From the NCBI RefSeq assembly GCF_041929205.1, contig NZ_JBHFNT010000194.1: 64,000 nt of DNA; one strand, given 5' to 3'. The notes beneath the pieces were generated by a model. The model saw only the letters and a program-made list of their open reading frames with translations. It did not search any database and was not told the origin of the DNA. The stretch comes from Floridanema evergladense (GTDB lineage: Bacteria > Cyanobacteriota > Cyanobacteriia > Cyanobacteriales > Aerosakkonemataceae). This document shows positions 63,474-64,000 of this stretch, in pieces. The first letter of the stretch is position 1; each line of letters opens with the position of its first letter. The position numbers were made by a program, and so were the translations under genes.

Positions 63474-64000
63474 CTAAACCTTGATTTCCGACATCCGAAG
63501 TCCGCCGATATTTTGGCAGAAGAAAGTGGCTTGATTTTCGGGACTGCGGTTAATTAATTCGATGATTTGTCCAGCAGAATTTCTTAAGAACCATTGAGTG
63601 AGAGAGTCACCTACTACAGGTTCTAAAGATAGGGGAATAAAGCCTTTTTCTTGCCAATTTAATGCTGCTGTTTGCAGGTCGTCAACTTTGATGGCTACGT
63701 GATGCACGGCTGCTAGTCCTCGTTCTTGGATAAAGCGGTGCGTGCGATCGCCCTCCGCGTGCGGTGCTTGTAAAACAACTAAACCACCCGAAGGCATTAA
63801 TATGGTTTCTAAATGTATCCACAAATCAGCAGTCAGACTATAATTTTGGGGACAGAATTCTAAGGGGAAAATTCCTGGCCCTTCCACAACTCTGCCTTGG
63901 AATTTAGCCAAAGCTGCGGCGTAATTTTCTAAGCTAGTAAAGTCAAGGAAACTGACAACTAAATGGTCTACTTCTACTGCTTCGCCGTAAATTTTAGTAT
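63474..64000 (-). CDS. VOC superfamily (glyoxalase-like) protein, 5' end outside the window
   Basis: The frame stays open to the right edge: before the TTG at 63911 it reads on through VEVDHLVVSFLDF, the first VOC beta strand with its metal-position His. Visible core: GGLVVLQAPHAEGDRTHRF, VHHVAIKVDDLQTAALNWQ, GQIIELINRS with its metal-position Glu. It resembles VOC proteins of the glyoxalase-like 3-dimethylubiquinone-type group; substrate unknown. The protein is incomplete here. Confidence 0.85.
   Translation of the reverse strand, partial: TKIYGEAVEVDHLVVSFLDFTSLENYAAALAKFQGRVVEGPGIFPLEFCPQNYSLTADLWIHLETILMPSGGLVVLQAPHAEGDRTHRFIQERGLAAVHHVAIKVDDLQTAALNWQEKGFIPLSLEPVVGDSLTQWFLRNSAGQIIELINRSPENQATFFCQNIGGLRMSEIKV

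Noticed and set aside
1..64000. tRNA or rRNA genes
   Set aside because: Reading all intergenic stretches gave no cloverleaf with a GTTCGA-type T arm and no rRNA-like sequence; a covariance-model scan was not possible here.

Overview
The window is chromosomal DNA from a cyanobacterium. Evidence: frequent GCGATCGC (HIP1-type) octamers, an anaplerotic PEP carboxylase of cyanobacterial type, a LexA box of the cyanobacterial consensus, heptanucleotide short tandem repeats (GGGGACT, AACTTAA, AGATTTT families) between genes, a PEP-CTERM esterase, and many multi-PAS kinases. Genus cannot be fixed from sequence alone. No rRNA, tRNA, CRISPR array or intact insertion sequence was seen.

Layout. 1-6.1 kb: a small orphan ORF, recR, and an MBOAT acyltransferase plus a DUF1574/SGNH-like protein, together resembling an alginate-type polysaccharide O-acetylation pair. 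6.4-14.2 kb: a small membrane protein, ppc, and three tandem pstS paralogues, the middle one lacking phosphate ligands; a 221-bp inverted-repeat element sits between copies 2 and 3. 14.4-28.3 kb: type II NADH dehydrogenase, then a six-gene two-component/c-di-GMP cluster (HisKA_2 kinase, 1,921-aa CBS-GAF-PAS-LOV kinase, REC-kinase, REC with a dead HisKA, REC-GGDEF-EAL, REC-kinase). 28.4-34.7 kb: nnrDE, a SPOR-type protein, mnmA, an Rpn-family nuclease and sat. 34.9-38.1 kb: a caspase-fold protein whose His-Cys dyad reads Tyr-Ser, paired with a TPR membrane protein. 38.1-42.7 kb (minus): ParA/MinD-like ATPase, glutaminase, an LCIB-family (beta-carbonic-anhydrase-like) protein and a membrane HAMP-PAS sensor without an output domain. 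43-46.4 kb: a small acidic protein, guaA and cbiD, the last carrying two in-frame repeat insertions.

46.5-54.1 kb (minus) is the most unusual block and the best candidate for an undescribed system: a 1,392-aa membrane protein with three TIR domains and fourteen WD40 repeats, followed by a SLATT/DUF4231 - coiled coil - GH19 lysozyme-like fusion, a 111-aa unknown, and a 447-aa protein with a degenerate lysozyme-like N terminus and a C-terminal SAGC motif. TIR (NAD-directed) and SLATT (membrane) modules belong to known conflict-system vocabularies; joining them to peptidoglycan-directed domains suggests, as inference, an abortive-lysis or envelope-surveillance module.

54.5-64 kb: a STAS protein with a Glu at the phospho-Ser position, an MFS transporter, a PEP-CTERM GDSL esterase, a fragment duplicated from the MFS gene next to a Phd/RelE toxin-antitoxin pair flanked by ~30-bp direct repeats, moaA, rpsD, several small cyanobacterial proteins (one behind a promoter with a perfect LexA box) and a VOC-family gene running off the right edge. 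Two copies of a multi-hairpin dispersed repeat lie at ~55.05-55.14 and ~63.37-63.47 kb.
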